This document shows positions 22,727-35,018 of a stretch of DNA of 64,000 nt, piece by piece. The notes beneath the pieces were generated by a model. That model was not told the origin of the DNA and did no database searches. It was given only the letters and a program-made list of their open reading frames with translations. Position 1 is the stretch's first letter. Every line of letters starts with the position of its first letter. The translations under genes and the position numbers were made by a program. The DNA is from Loripinus fragilis. Its lineage: Eukaryota; Mollusca; Bivalvia; Lucinida; Lucinidae. Location: NCBI GenBank assembly GCA_964019695.1, contig OZ026514.1, positions 99,192,845 to 99,256,844 of the forward strand, written 5' to 3'.

Positions 22727-23606
22727 TATACTTGTAGCTAATCGTACTCTGATGGCTCTGTTTTAAACAATTTTTCATCAATGTGCCATATCATATACTT
22801 GTAGCTAATCGTACTCTGATGGCTCTGTTTTAAACAATTTTTCATCAATGTGCCATATCATATACTTGTAGCTAATCGTACTCTGATGGCTCTGTTTTAA
22901 ACAATTTTTCATCAATGTGCCATATCATATACTTGTAGCTAATTGTACTCTGATGGCTCTGTTTTAAAAAAATTTTCATCAATGTGCCATATCATATACT
23001 TGTAGCTAATCGTACTCTGATGGCTCTGTTTTAAACAATTTTTCATCAATGTGCCATATCATATACTTGTAGCTAATCGTACTCTGATGGCTCTGTTTTA
23101 AACAATTTTTCATCAATGTGCCATATCATATACTTGTAGCTAATCGTACTCTGATGGCTCTGTTTTAAACAATTTTTCATCAATGTGCCATATCATATAC
23201 TTGTAGCTAATCGTACTCTGATGGCTCTGTTTTAAACAGAGCCATCAGAGTATTAGACTAGCTACAAGTATATGATATGACACATTGATGAAAAATTGTT
23301 TTAAGGACTGGAGCCAGTCTACCTAAGACTCTAACCTAAACTCTCAATGCAACATGAAATAAGAAAGTCTTGATGATATAATTTAGTCAACTTTCACCAA
23401 GCCATTTTTTTCTTGCCAGCTAGGGTTCACTCAGCTGTGTTCTGATTGGTCAATTTGAACATTATTTTCAAGATTTTCATTTGCCCTTAAGTTTCATTTT
23501 GCCATTCCCAGATGTTTGCCCATTCTGATGAAAAAATACTGCATCAGTCTCTGAAGTTGGATGCATTTACCTTAACGTCAGAATGTTGTTTAAGAAATAG
23601 ATTAAC

Positions 23607-23757
23607 GCTCGCAGTGATTTGTTGCTTAATATATCACTAGCTGGAGGTCAGTCATTAAAGCTAATTAATCATGAGCGCTAAGCGGGAATGATTTATCCAC
23701 TTACGACTGACCGACAGACAGTGATATATTAGGCAACAAATCGCTGCCAGTGCAAAT
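23607..23757. repeat. Inverted repeat
   Basis: Arms CGCAGTGATTTGTTGCTTAA/TATATCACT and AGTGATATATTAGGCAACAA/ATCGCTG are inverted, and GGTCAGTC/GACTGACC lie further in. Non-coding foldback of about 150 bp. Confidence 0.6.
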
Positions 23758-24096
23758 TTATTTCAATTCTAACACACAACAAGATTAAAGATATGAATGA
23801 AACCTTCATAATGTATAATGATTCCGCCATCTTGAACAGTCTGTCAGAATTTCCTGCAACTCTTTTTTAGACTGAAACGCGTATTTTTATGTGCATTTTG
23901 AACGTCAAGTAGTTGTAAAAACGATGTTACGCCGTCTATTGTCAACGTTACAATGCCGTATAAATGACGTCATGAAATCAAACTGGCGACCGAATGATGT
24001 TACGCAGCCCGTGCCCAGTCCGTGCAGTGATTTATCAACCAATAAATCACTGAGTTTAACCATTGGCTATATGGGCAAGGAGTGTTAGAATCTGAA

Positions 24097-24181
24097 AGAA
24101 TTTTTTTTAAAAAGTTAACTCTGAAAAAAGTCAGCAGACAAGAACAAAAGCATGAAAATTAGCCAGCATGCAACAAGTTAA
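24097..24181. repeat. Half copy of the AACTCTTTGC MITE family
   Basis: AAAGTTAACTCTGAAAAAAG, CAGCAGACAAGAACAAAAGC and CCAGCATGCAACAAGTTAA match one arm of the family. Part of the other arm (GACCAGGACTGACAGAACGT...GATCTGGATC) is at 24327-24385. Confidence 0.5.
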
Positions 24182-24386
24182 TGAGATAATTCAATGAAAT
24201 ATGTTGTGTGATTTGGCTTATCAGCAAGAGGAGAGTGAGTATGCACCAGCGCTCTCTGCTAATCTGATTTGACAATAAGTCAATAGAAGATAAAAAACAT
24301 ATGCTGCACACCATTAGAAAAGCTCCCTTAACTCTTGACTTCAACCAGACCAGGACTGACAGAACGTTGGTGCTGATCTGGATCTT

Positions 24387-24581
24387 TGTTTGATTTGATT
24401 CTTTACGTCCCATCATCAATCTTTCAGTTATGTAGGGACAAGTCTTCCTGGGTTGAACCAGTACTAAGCTAGGATTAATGTAACTTGCTCAAGGACACAA
24501 CGCAGTGATGCCGGTGAGGCTCGAACCTGGGGCCTCTCTGTCTCAAGTCAAGCACTCTACACTGAGCCACTGCGCTCTCCA
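24387..24581 (-). mobile_element. tRNA-derived SINE, family A, minus strand
   Basis: Reverse order of tail (GTTTGATTTGATTCTTTACG), body (AACTTGCTCAAGGACACAAC), box B (GGCTCGAACC) and box A (CACTCTACACTGAGCCACTG). Full length; target duplication is not clear. Confidence 0.85.
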
Positions 24582-24589
24582 GTTTTTCT

Positions 24590-27235
24590 TTATCTTTGAT
24601 AATGTAGAAATTTAACCATGCTTATTGCCTTTCTAGCATACAATTTCATAAGATTTAGTAGTGAATTCTATATGATTTAAACTATTCTAAAAAATTTTCC
24701 ACATTTTGTAAGGTTTCTCTTACCAAAGGGTGATCACATCAAAAGGGCCTGGCACAATTAACGGCTACTTATTGGCCAATAAATGTGTGTCATCAAAGAT
24801 CAGATATGAAGAATAAGTGTCTTTTTGGTCCACATTTCATAAATAAATCTGGCGAGACCGTGAGATAGTATGATAAATGCACAATTTTTCTGTGACCCTA
24901 TTTGGTTTGAAGCCGATTTTCTTGAACACATTTTTGACCGTGGTTGGAAAAGAATTGCAATGCAACAGATAATGACATACCTTGAATTTGTACTTATAAA
25001 AATAAATTGTCCAATTGTCCATGGCCTTTTTGATGAATTGATAAGTTGCACTGTATGTGTTTTTTTTTTTGCTGTTGGGGTTAACATACTCTTACTATGT
25101 TTATCATATGACATCACGTATGGAGTGAAATAATGCCATGCATTAAAATGGATAAACCACTAGTAACTAATTATATAAGTAACGTTTTGAAATGACGTCC
25201 ATAACAACGTTGTGTACATGATAAATTGATAATGACAAAATCTTAACTTTTTTATGCCAGAAATGAGATTTTAAAGTAATATTAATGTCATATGATAAAA
25301 AGAATCTAGCATTCGTGCTCTTGTATTAAAACAACACAGAATAGACCCATAGCAATTTTTAAGTAAATGAGCATAGAAACATTATAAGGTTGAACAGATC
25401 TTTTATATTTTTTTCTCCTTTTATTATATTTATTTCTTTTTTTTAAAGAAAAAAAGATTGAATAGAATGGCTACAATAGCAAGAAGAGATTATAAGCAAG
25501 CTAACATGTTTCCAACCAGCAAGGGTGGATTAAATGCCAACAAACATAGATAGCAAGCTGCTTGGCTTTCTTGTTTTGTCAGATATGCTACAAGAGCCTT
25601 TTTCTCAAGCTGAACATATTATTTATCTGCATATTTTCCCTATCAATAGCTCTTTTTATAATCAGACCAAATATTTTCTGTAACTCATTTCTACAGAAAT
25701 GCATAAAAAAATAAGCTGAATTGGTAAGGGAATATAAGGAAGAGGGGAAGGAAATTGTGAAAGCAAAATCCAAGTTTTCTGAGCTCAGTGATTCAAAGCA
25801 TTGTTGTTAGTGTCATTCAGCAATATTTATTATGAAAAATATTTCCAGTTTGCCCACTGGGAAAATCCTGACATCATTATTTTTGGATAACTGTTAAAGT
25901 CAAAAATCATATTTGAACGATATGGTTAACCTATGAAAGAACTAATGACTAGATAAATCAAAGGTCACGATAGACCTTTGACCTCCAGCCAAGGTTGCTC
26001 ATATTGTACATCCACCTGCTGAGACCCAATCAAATAAAATTCTATATGGAGCATCCATTGGATGAGACAACCTACTTATGATGAAATGGTTCAGATGATC
26101 AGATCACATGACCGAAATGGCTGCCATACCCTGGTAATGTTAGGTAGTATCTGGTCAAGAAAAGAGAGAGGATCCAAGAAACAACAACAACAAAAAATCT
26201 AACTATGATTGAATGATTGTTAAATATGTAAATGTATACACAGCTTTAGATTATGTTGATGTTTATAACACCTAAAAGTAAACATGTGATGTCAAAGGTG
26301 AGCTGGTGAGCATTCGTTCCCTACAGGTAAACTGGACAATGCAGGTGATTTTGAGATGACAGTGCAGTATCTTTTTTTTTTCATTTATTATTTTTAGTTT
26401 GTTTTGCAGATGTAAATCTGTATAATTAAACAAGGAGATTCCGACAGGGAGGTCACAATATGTTTTGATACTAAATTTACCAAATCAGTAGATCTCATAC
26501 AGTTATTGAAAGTATTAATTGTTTTTGGGTTTACCTTACGCCACTTTCATAAACTGTTTGTGGAATCGTACCTGGTGAGCTTTAGATTATATTGATGATT
26601 ATTTTTTGTTATCTATTTATTTACTTATTTAACTATTTATTTTTGTTTTGTTTGACCGTACAATTTAGTTGTAGATTAACTCACAGTTTGGAATGAAGTC
26701 AACTGTTATTATGTTGCTATATTGCTGCATTCATACTTGGTGATTATTATCCGTTTTACAGGTGGGAGCAATGATAAAGCTGATCATACCTGTTATTGAA
26801 AAGAGGCCTTATTCATTAAAGAATCTATCCTGAGGGTGGGATAGAAAAAGCTGTTGCGAGGATCACCGTTTGACATCAATAGGCTTGCCGAGTGATGACA
26901 AACAGTTATTACAAGGGAAGCATTTTTCTTTCCCACCCAGATTCTTTTTCTTGCCACAATTTTAAGTTTAAATAACGCTCCCGAAAATAGCTGAATACGC
27001 TGAGATGCTGACATGATTATGATGATGTCACTCTAACATACTAATGAAGTCACTTGACAATAATGTTGCAAGAGTTCCAATACAATCCTCACATGATAGC
27101 CTGGGTAAGATAACATGGGTAAGATAAGATTTTCTATCCTAGGGTAAAATCTCAGGTATCCTTAAACGGTGTGCAAGAAAATGCTTTCTTTCCTGTGCAT
27201 GATGATCCTTTGAAGAAGTTTATAGGATTTTATGG
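24590..27235. other. No gene seen
   Basis: About 2.6 kb of AT-rich, mostly unique-looking sequence. The frames at 24800-25117 and 26793-27014 (minus) have no family resemblance and no convincing splice context. The one structured part is the dispersed repeat at 25106-25330. Confidence 0.5.
25106..25330 (-). repeat. Dispersed repeat, inverted relative to 62775-62997
   Basis: TGCCATGCATTAAAATGGAT, AAACCACTAGTAACTAATTA, TAACGTTTTGAAATGACGT and CATATGATAAAAAGAATCTA all reappear, reverse-complemented, at 62775-62997. Confidence 0.7.
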
Positions 27236-27383
27236 CTTCTTAGTTTGGCAACTGTTTGATACTCTAATGTTTTTTTTTCGAAAAACTTTATTTTGAAAAA
27301 AGGCACAGTAGACTACAAAAAAATTCCCAGCATGCAAAGATTTTAGTTCAATGCAGGTTTTCCAACCAAAATATGAACTTATT

Positions 27384-27594
27384 ACAGTAAAACCTGTGTT
27401 AAACAGCCTCTCGCAAAAATATCAAAAATTGGTTTTCAAGATCAATTATCGCTTAATGCAGGTCTAAAGTTTTGCAGAATGCTCCAAGGGGAGAGCATTC
27501 TGCAGTACTTTCGACCTCCATTAAGCTACCATTTCTCATTAAGATCTTTGTTTTGTCTATTTTTGAGTGGCCGTTTTACACAGGTTTTACTGTA
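27384..27594. mobile_element. pogo/Tigger-like MITE, complete
   Basis: TACAGTAAAACCTGTGTTAA at the left and CACAGGTTTTACTGTA at the right, with TA on both sides and a central GCAGAATGCTCC...GGAGAGCATTCTGC palindrome. About 210 bp. Confidence 0.85.
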
Positions 27595-27868
27595 TTGTGA
27601 AAACAGTGTGTTCAATGCAAAAATTTACCATTATCTCGAAAAAATGTTAATGAAGAGATAAAAATTAAAATCAAACATCTTATGTAAGCTTCAATGATAA
27701 AGCACTATATGAGATAAGAACTACAATCAATCTATTTCAATCCTTTATTATCTGATATGCTGCGCACTATGAACAAAAATAATAATGAAAAAAAGAGAAA
27801 AAAGAAACAGAATCACTTTTTTAGCAAAACATTTGAAGTCCACAGTTCATACCACAAGAAAAGATTAA

Positions 27869-28305
27869 GGCCAGAATTTTTTTATTAGTTGATTTACAAA
27901 CCCTCCTACTGTAATTTTCCGGAAAGTAAGAAAAAAATAAAATTTAATTACTAAAAATTTTTTTTTAATTTTATCCACCGACTCTAAATATTATTTGTTT
28001 CCTTGAAAAAATAATATTTTTTTGAGGTTATGTCTGTGTATTTTTGAGAGTGACACAGTAAAAAATGATTGTCCTGTCCAGATTTTTAGGAAAATGATAA
28101 AATATTTAAAAATTTAATACAGACTGTTGGTTTGCCTTACTAGTTTTACTGTTTTTTTCTGGAGATATTAAAAAAAAAAAAAAGCTCTGAAAATGACCTG
28201 AGTTAAGTGGTCAGTTTCAGAGCTTTTTTATTTAGTTTTTTTCGTCCCCGACCATAAATCTGATTTTTTTTCCCCCGTAAATCAACTAATAAAAAAATTC
28301 TGGCC
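27869..28305. mobile_element. PIF/Harbinger-like MITE, 437 bp, copy 1
   Basis: Terminal inverted repeats GGCCAGAATTTTTTTATTAG and its complement (CTAATAAAAAAATTCTGGCC), flanked by the 3-bp duplication TAA (27866-27868, 28306-28308), typical of PIF/Harbinger. Internal stem: AGCTCTGAAAATGACC...GGTCAGTTTCAGAGCTT. A second copy is at 39264-39736. Confidence 0.85.
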
Positions 28306-28605
28306 TAAGGAAGGGTACCGTTGAATGTTACTTTACCTATAACTTAGGGAAAACAGGTTGTTGGTGCTGATTTGGATGCTACCAATGCTTTTTTGTATAA
28401 AGAAGTTGAAACAATCTAATCTAGAGCTAAGTGTCTTGGAAAAGGGGCCATAACTCAGACAACAGCTAATTAATTATATTTGACCTGTACTTTAGGATTA
28501 TAAACTGTATATGAAATATGAATCTTTCAAGAGAAACTATCATTTTGCCAAAAAAGAAGTTGAAAAGCAGCCATAACCCCTGCGAAATTTGTTCTACAAA
28601 TTGGA

Positions 28606-31400
28606 GGTGTTCTTTAGAACTGTTCTAGAACTGTTCTAAACAGGTAAATATGTTCATTCTAGAACTCATGTTCTACAACTGTTCTAGAACATTGTTATAG
28701 AACAAATCAAACACATTCTAGAACTGATTTCCATTCTATAAGCATTCTTGAAATATTCTAGAACATTTTTAGAACAAATCAAGAACCAGTTAGTTCTACA
28801 AATGTTCTAATAATATTCTAGAACATTTTTAGAACTTTTCAAGAACAAAATAAGTTGATAGAAACTTCTAAAAAATGATTCAAATTAAGTTCTAGAACAT
28901 TTGTCTTACTTTTTAGAACTAGTTATTCTACAAATTTACTAATAAATTCTAGAACATTTTTGGAACTTCTCAAGAGCAGAAAGCATCAGATAGCTCAGTG
29001 GTTGGGCACTTGCCTCTGGTTCTAGAGGTCCCAGGTTCAATCCCTGCTTGTGGTGAGGAAACTTTCTGTGTCCGAACACGCTTTCTCTGGTGTCATTTGC
29101 AAGGATGACACTAGATAAGTGCATGGTCCTTTGGATCGGGACGTTAACTGGATGTCCCCTTTGAAGGGAAGGTCACCCCTTGTGCAGGTTAAAGAACCCT
29201 ACAGTAATTTAGATATGGTTAATTATTTGTAGGCTTTCATCCTGCAACCTGGAATGTACAAAGTACGCTTGCCGATAATACTCGCAAGCGAGGGTCTGGC
29301 AGTATATAGAGAAAGAAAGAAAAAAAAGGGCAAAACAAGTAAAAGAAAAATCGAATTAAGTTCTAGAACTCATTTAGTACTTTTAAAGAACTAGCAAGTT
29401 CTAGAAATGTTCTAAAAAGTTCTAGAACATTTTTAGAACATTTAAAGAGGAAACATGTCATAACCAGATGGATGATGGGAGAAGCATGGCTGCAAGAATT
29501 GGAGGGTAAATGTGGAGGCTCTTCAAAAACATTTGTTTTGGAATTTCTAGATGGCAAACATGATAGTAGTTTTGCCTGAGACAGTGAGTAGACCTGAGAA
29601 ACAGTTTCTCTAAGGTTTTAAATGTTGATTAATGGTGGGGTTGTTGTTTGTTAGTTTTTTTAGCAAATGCAAGACAATGTTTTGAAATGGGTGGGGTAAT
29701 ACAGGGTGGCATGTTACCACAATGAGAAGATGATCATGGCTTAATTACTATAAACAGAGGTTGAGCAGTTAACATCCAATAAGTTTTCCAAAAACTACAA
29801 TGTTACAGTTTTGCAATAAATGTTATTTATTTTTTCAATTCACTGATAATTCGGGAGAAATATTTTACTGAAATTTACTGAACCAGCAAGTTCTACAAAA
29901 GTTAAAAAATGTTCTAGAATATTTTTAGAACAGTTCTAGAACAAGCATGTCATTATCATTAATTTAACCAGATTGATGTTGGGAAAAACATGGCTGCCAT
30001 AATTGGAGAGATTATGAAGGCTGAGCCCAAAAAGCACTTGTGGCAGTTTCTAGATGGCAAATTGACAGTATTATAGTCTGGGACAGTGATTAGGCTTGAG
30101 ACACAATTTCTTAAGTTTTAATGTTAATTGTTGCTGTAGTTGCTGTTTTTCCATGGTCAAATGCATGGCAATGTTTTGAAATGGGTGAGGTAACAGGGTG
30201 GCAATAACTAACAACATTTAGGCCAACTTAGGGCCCTATAATAATTCTCCTCCAGTTGATGTTTATTTATTTATTGTGTGATTACTTACTGGGGTTTGAA
30301 ACCAATGTCAACAGTTTTCCAGATATATAAAGGTAGCATTCGATGGAATCTTATTTCCAAACCCTATATGGGACATTTTTGGGGAGGTGTTCAACAACTG
30401 TTTTAAAAAAAAGTTCAGTTGAACATTTGCCGAACAAACCACTAGAACATTCCTGAAATTGTTCTTAAACTATTCTAAAATGCTCTAAATAAATTCAGGG
30501 GCATTAATAGAATGTTTTTATGACATGATTTTTGAAGAGTTGTTCTACAGTTTTTCCAGAAAATTTCAAAAGGTTTGTTCTGGATCAGTTCTAGAAGAAG
30601 CCAAGGTTTATTCTAGAACAGTTCTAGAACAAACCATTAGAACATTTCTGGAATTGTTCTGGAACCATTCTAAAAATGTTCTAGAATGATTCAGACATTT
30701 ATAGAACGTTAAATGAGACATTTTTAGGGGTGTTCTACAATTGTTCCAGAAAAATTCTAAAGGTTTGTTCTAGATCAGTTCTAGAACAAACCAAGGTTAA
30801 TTCTAGAACAGTTCTAGAACAAACCATTAGAACATTTCTGGAATAGTTCTGGAACCATTCTACATATGTTCTAGAACTGTTCTGAGACATTTATAGAACG
30901 TTAAATGGGACATTTTATGAGGGTTGTTCTACAATTGTTCCAGAAAAATTCTAAAGGTTTGTTCTAGATCAGTTCTAGAACAAACCAAGGTTAATTCTAG
31001 AACAGTTCTAGAACAAACCACTAGAACATTTCTGGAATAGTTCTGGAACCATTCTACAGATGTTCTAGAACTATTCCGAGACATTTATAGAACGTTAAAT
31101 GGGACATTTTATGAGGGGTGTTCTACAATTGTTCCATAAAAGTTCTAAAGATTTGTTCTGGAACTGTTCTAGAACAAACTTGATTTGTTCTAAAACTGTT
31201 CTAGGAAAAACTTTTAGAATTTTCTGGAACTTTTCTAGAACAAATCTTTTAACCTTGGCTAGAACATTTGTAGAACAAAAAATTGTCCCATTTAACGTTC
31301 TACATCTGTCCCATAAACGTTCTAGAACATATCTAGAACAGTTGTAGAATATAGTTCTAGAAAATTCTAGAACTCTTCTAGAATGGTTCTAGACCATTTC
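28606..31400. repeat. Dispersed array rich in TTCTAGAA palindromes
   Basis: Degenerate repeat field built on GTTCTAGAACATTTTTAGAA and AATTCTAGAACAGTTCTAGA. A 190-bp higher-order unit is clear at about 30550-31140 (AACGTTAAATGGGACATTTT, then GTTCTACAATTGTTCC). By eye about 30 copies of TTCTAGAA. It is interrupted by a SINE (28985-29320) and by two related 270-bp blocks (29455-29720, 29965-30210; shared TTTCTAGATGGCAAA). The core matches the nTTCnnGAAn form of heat-shock elements. Confidence 0.85.
28985..29320 (+). mobile_element. tRNA-derived SINE, family C
   Basis: Head with box A-like TAGCTCAGTGGTTGGGCACT and box B-like GGTTCAATCCC. The body has GGATCGGGACGTTAACTGGA and CAGGTTAAAGAACCC, and ends in AGAAAGAAAGAAAAAAAA. 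It is distinct from families A and B and is inserted in the TTCTAGAA field. Confidence 0.85.
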
Positions 31401-31429
31401 GCAGGGGAAACCCTATTACACCTGAAGGA

Positions 31430-33230
31430 TTTGACCTGAAATCACACTTGACATAATTTATGTTTATATACCTGTGTCAACATCAGGGTTTGTCAGTGCT
31501 GCCAGACAGCTAAAATAGATTGAACTAAATTTAGCCCAGGACAGGTAGACATCACTTTTTTCACAACTGCCTGACAACTAAAAATAGGTATTGGAAAACG
31601 GCATGATTTCTTATTTATATTTCAAAGGTCAAATGTTTTAATTAAGAATTTGTTCATTTTATGAAAACAATAATTTAAAAAATGCAACTCTTTTGCACAT
31701 CTCATAAGTTTCTGAAACTTGAAAAGCAATTGTTGAAATAATCTTGTTTTCAGTGCACTAGGAACATCTGACTAGAGTAAATTTATAAATATGAAAATAC
31801 TTTATATAAAACTAGGAAAAGAGAGACAGTGCCATATAACAAAACAATTGGTGCATTCTTTTGAGGTTAACATCGGGATTTGTCAACCCGAAAACAGTGA
31901 AGTTCACCGAGGCAAAAATTGTATAATGTGGCATATATATCATTTAGGTCTACATTGTTTGCAATCAATTTCCTCTCTTTGCACTAGTCTTGCTAGGCAG
32001 AAGTGAGTTAATATGCAACCTTTAAAAAACTGTGAATGGAATGCATCAATGGTTGTTATGATGGTTGGAACACATTCTTGAAGCAGATTAAGTTGATATG
32101 GATATCAAAATATTGATATCTTGAAATTGAAATGTGCGCATTGAAGATTAGCATTGTAATTGTTCCTGTTTAAGTTACTTGCTTCCATCCAAGTGTTGCT
32201 GATAAAATTGTTGCAAATGGCTGCAGAATGATTTCTTGGAATGCATACTTACATTGGGATTATGGCCTGTGGTAACTGATCTCAAGGCTTTCTTTGCAAT
32301 CAGGCCTATCCACATAGTTTTGGTTATCTTGAGCAGAATATCATAATAATGATATCTGTAATGAGTGCGCATTATTTTTTAATTGTAAATTTAAAAAAAA
32401 AAGCTATGAGGCTGGCATCCATTTGTCTGTCTAACCCCCATGATGTTGTGCAGGGCACATTGTATTGAGGTTACAGCCAACCAAGTTTTAACAGAGTTAT
32501 TGCCCTTTGAAGATTGAAATCTGGTTGGTTTGTTTCCTAATATTGCCTCCTACAGTTTTCGTCAGATTGAGTAGAAACTATTTGTGTATCTTTCTCATAG
32601 TAAGATCAATTGCATGACGTGGTGCAGCATGTGTGTATTTTACATTGAGGTCCTAGTTGCACAAATTTAACAGTACTACCCTTTAATGAGTCGGATCTAC
32701 TGATGTGGCTGGGTAGTGGGAAAGCAGAACAAGCTTCCAGCATACCTACAGGTGAGCACAGGAAGACAGTAGTGGACACCACCGTACATAGTGACAACAG
32801 CTTCAGATGGAAACTTAGGCTTATATCGCAGAAGTTTGGAAGCGTAAAAAATAAGACAATTCCTCATAATATCAGTGAAATAAACTAGATCAAGGGAAAG
32901 CAGAAAAAGTTTTGCCAGGAATCAGACAGAAAAATGATAAAAGAAAATTCAATTATCACTTTTTAAAGATTATGAGAATTATCAGTATTAAATACACTGC
33001 AGGAAGCTTCAATATTACTAAATTCCTAGTGCTCCAGAAGAGCTTACACAATTCAACTTTTCCAGTGTTCCAGACACAGAGTTTAACCTATAAATGTTCT
33101 AAAATTTCGAACTTTTTCCCCGTTCTGTTCTCATTAATAAAGTGTTGTTTATCAAGGCTGGAATTCACAAATCGCTTGTCAGAATATGAAACAGGGAAGA
33201 CCCTGATCAAACCGCTGATATCTAGGCCTT
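31430..33230. other. No convincing gene; decayed repeats
   Basis: AT-rich sequence. It includes a decayed ACAGAGTTATTGCCCTTTGA repeat near 32490 and a copy of the 20350/49130 repeat near 33090-33220. An open stretch at 32670-32749 followed by CAGGTGAGC was considered as an exon and not accepted. Confidence 0.45.
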
Positions 33231-33234
33231 TAAG

Positions 33235-33760
33235 CATGACCTAGTGGACCTCTACCAAGATTGTTCAAATAATGCCCCTGGGGTCAAAAATGGCCCGCCC
33301 CTGGGGTCACATGTTTTACATAGGCTTATATATAGGGAAAACATGAAAAATCTTCTTGGCCTAGTCTTGATATTTGGTATGTAGAATCATCTATTGGACC
33401 TCTACCAAGTGTGTTCAAATTATACCCCTAGGGCCAAAATTGGGCCCACCCCCAGAGGTCACATGTTTAACATAGGCTTATATAGGGAAAACATGAAAAA
33501 CTCTTCTTGTCTGAAATCACTAGGCCTAGAGCCTTGATATTTGGTATGTAGCATCACCTCATGGACCTCTACCACATTTGTTCACAGTATGCCCCTGGGG
33601 CCAAAAATAGCTCGGCCCCAGGGGTCATGTGGTTGACTTTGGCTAAATAGGAAAACATGAAAAAATCTTCTTGTCTGAAACCACAAGGCCCTTGATATGT
33701 AGCATCAACGAGTGGACAAGTTTATTCAATTTATGCCCCTGGAGCCAAAAATACCCCCCC
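33235..33760. repeat. Degenerate tandem repeat of about 150 bp, 4 copies
   Basis: Blocks GTGGACCTCTACCAAG, TTCAAAT(A/T)ATGCCCCTGG, GGTCACATGTTT(T/A)ACATAGG and CTTGATATTTGGTATGTAG repeat with progressive decay. The GGACCTCTACCAA block is related to the repeat at 48260-48940. Confidence 0.8.
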
Positions 33761-33849
33761 CCCCCCATATAAATTTTGTTTTTTCAGAATATGGTCATGT
33801 TGCATATCAAATCTAATTGATGATCATTATATTGGCCTTGACGCAAGAA

Positions 33850-34095
33850 ACCCTATCTTAAGGGTTTGCGAACAACAAAGGCGCAGACCAGACTGCGCAT
33901 CCTCATAGTCTGATCAGCCCCTTTGGTACGGTATTCACTTATTGGAAGGTATAATATCGAGACTTCCTACAAGTGACATTTCAATTTTTTAGCTAGTCTC
34001 TGTAGCTGAGGAGACAGGTTTGAGTCTTGTTTTGTCAGAACCCCTTTGTTTTGTCAGAACCCCCAAAGACAGGTTTTTGTCACATCAAGGCCCAT
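33850..34095. repeat. Foldback repeat, ATGGGCCTCG family, decayed copy
   Basis: GCGAACAACAAAGGCGCAGA, ACTGCGCATCCTCATAGTCT, GTAGCTGAGGAGACAGGTTT and a right end CAAGGCCCATATATT match 18032-18275. There is a small internal duplication of TTTGTCAGAACCCC. Confidence 0.7.
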
Positions 34096-34587
34096 ATATT
34101 ATTGCGACATCAAATATTTTGATAATTTTGGTTGGGGGAAAAATGCTCAGTTTTAATCGTGCCTTTAACACATCGGATAGGTGGCAGTCGAAAATGTTGA
34201 TATATATAATCAACAAACGTAGAGCAAAAATTGTTAGAAACAGAGTTTTTGATTACCTTTTGTCGTCTGACTGGCGACAAATGGCAATCAAAAACACTGT
34301 TTCTGGCGATTTTTTATTTGCATTCGTAGATTTTTAAGAGCGTTTTTGATTGCCGCCTATCCAGTGTGTTTAATAGTGTTATATTTTGATTAACTACTGC
34401 AAATAAGATGTGTGGAAGAGACCTTTTCCTATGGTAAGATGGAATTTTCCTGAAGAAAATGATGATCAATTGGTCTAGTGCTACACCACTGCCTAATATA
34501 TATCAATGATGCCAAAATTTCTCAATGAAATTTATTGGCTAAACTTTACTCTGATGAATTTAGCTTTTCCAATTTTTTTTTTACTCA

Positions 34588-34796
34588 CAGTAAAAGTGTC
34601 TTAAGTGGCCACTCAAAAAGAAGACCCAAAAGATTGGTTTTCAAGACCCATTATTGCTTAATGCTGGTCAAAAGTATTGCAGAATGCTCCAATGGGAGCA
34701 TTCTGCAATACTTTTGACCTGTATTAAGCTCCATTTGTCATTAAGATCTTTGTTTTGTCTATTTTGGAGTGGCCGCTATAGACAGGTTTTACTGTA
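34588..34796. mobile_element. pogo/Tigger-like MITE
   Basis: CAGTAAAAGTGTCTTAAGTG at the left, ACAGGTTTTACTGTA at the right, perfect central palindrome GAATGCTCC/AA/TGGGAGCATTC-like. The TAAG-containing inner ends match copies 1 and 40380, suggesting a subfamily distinct from the GTAAAAC copies. Confidence 0.8.
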
Positions 34797-34911
34797 TTTC
34801 CAATGACAGTGGCTAATATGGTGGTGAAAGAGCCTGCCAGTTGGGAAAGCTTGAAGTATGTGTATTATAGAAAACTTTAACAACTTCTTGTCAAAAACTA
34901 CTAGGCTGATT

Positions 34912-35018
34912 TGAAAATAATTTGGCACAAAAGGTCTTTAGGTGACCCTCTACCAAGATAGTGAACTATCTTGGTAGAGCGTCACCCAAGTACCTTTTGT
35001 GCCAAATTATTTTCAAAC
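34912..35018. repeat. Inverted repeat with arms of about 50 bp
   Basis: Left arm TTTGGCACAAAAGGTCTTTA and GACCCTCTACCAAGATAGT. Right arm is the near reverse complement ACTATCTTGGTAGAGCGTC and GTACCTTTTGTGCCAAA. The spacer is almost nil, so this is a strong potential hairpin. Confidence 0.75.

Larger units (their letters stand above)
21070..23326. mobile_element. 67-bp satellite block bounded by inverted repeats (composite element)
   Basis: The left end AGACTGGCTCCAGTCCTTAA and the right end, its reverse complement at about 23300-23320, flank a direct array of a 67-bp unit containing ACTTGTAGCTAATCGTACTC and ATTTTTCATCAATGTGCCAT. The inverted arm extends about 95 bp inward at the right end (23239-23326). 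About 3.7 units lie left and 7.6 units lie right of a later insertion at 21328-22726. Unit-to-unit identity is very high, so the array is young or homogenised. Outer target duplication is not identified. Confidence 0.8.

Noticed and set aside
26793..27014. 73-codon minus-strand frame in otherwise unique sequence
   Set aside because: No family recognised, no good splice sites at its edges, and composition like the surroundings.
32670..32749. Possible plus-strand exon: TTTAACAG acceptor, about 26 open codons (MWLGSGKAEQASSIPT), CAGGTGAGC donor
   Set aside because: Its left part aligns with a decayed dispersed repeat (CCCTTTAATGAG vs CCCTTTGAAG), there is no pyrimidine tract, and I recognise no family. 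An RNA junction at 32749 would reopen it.
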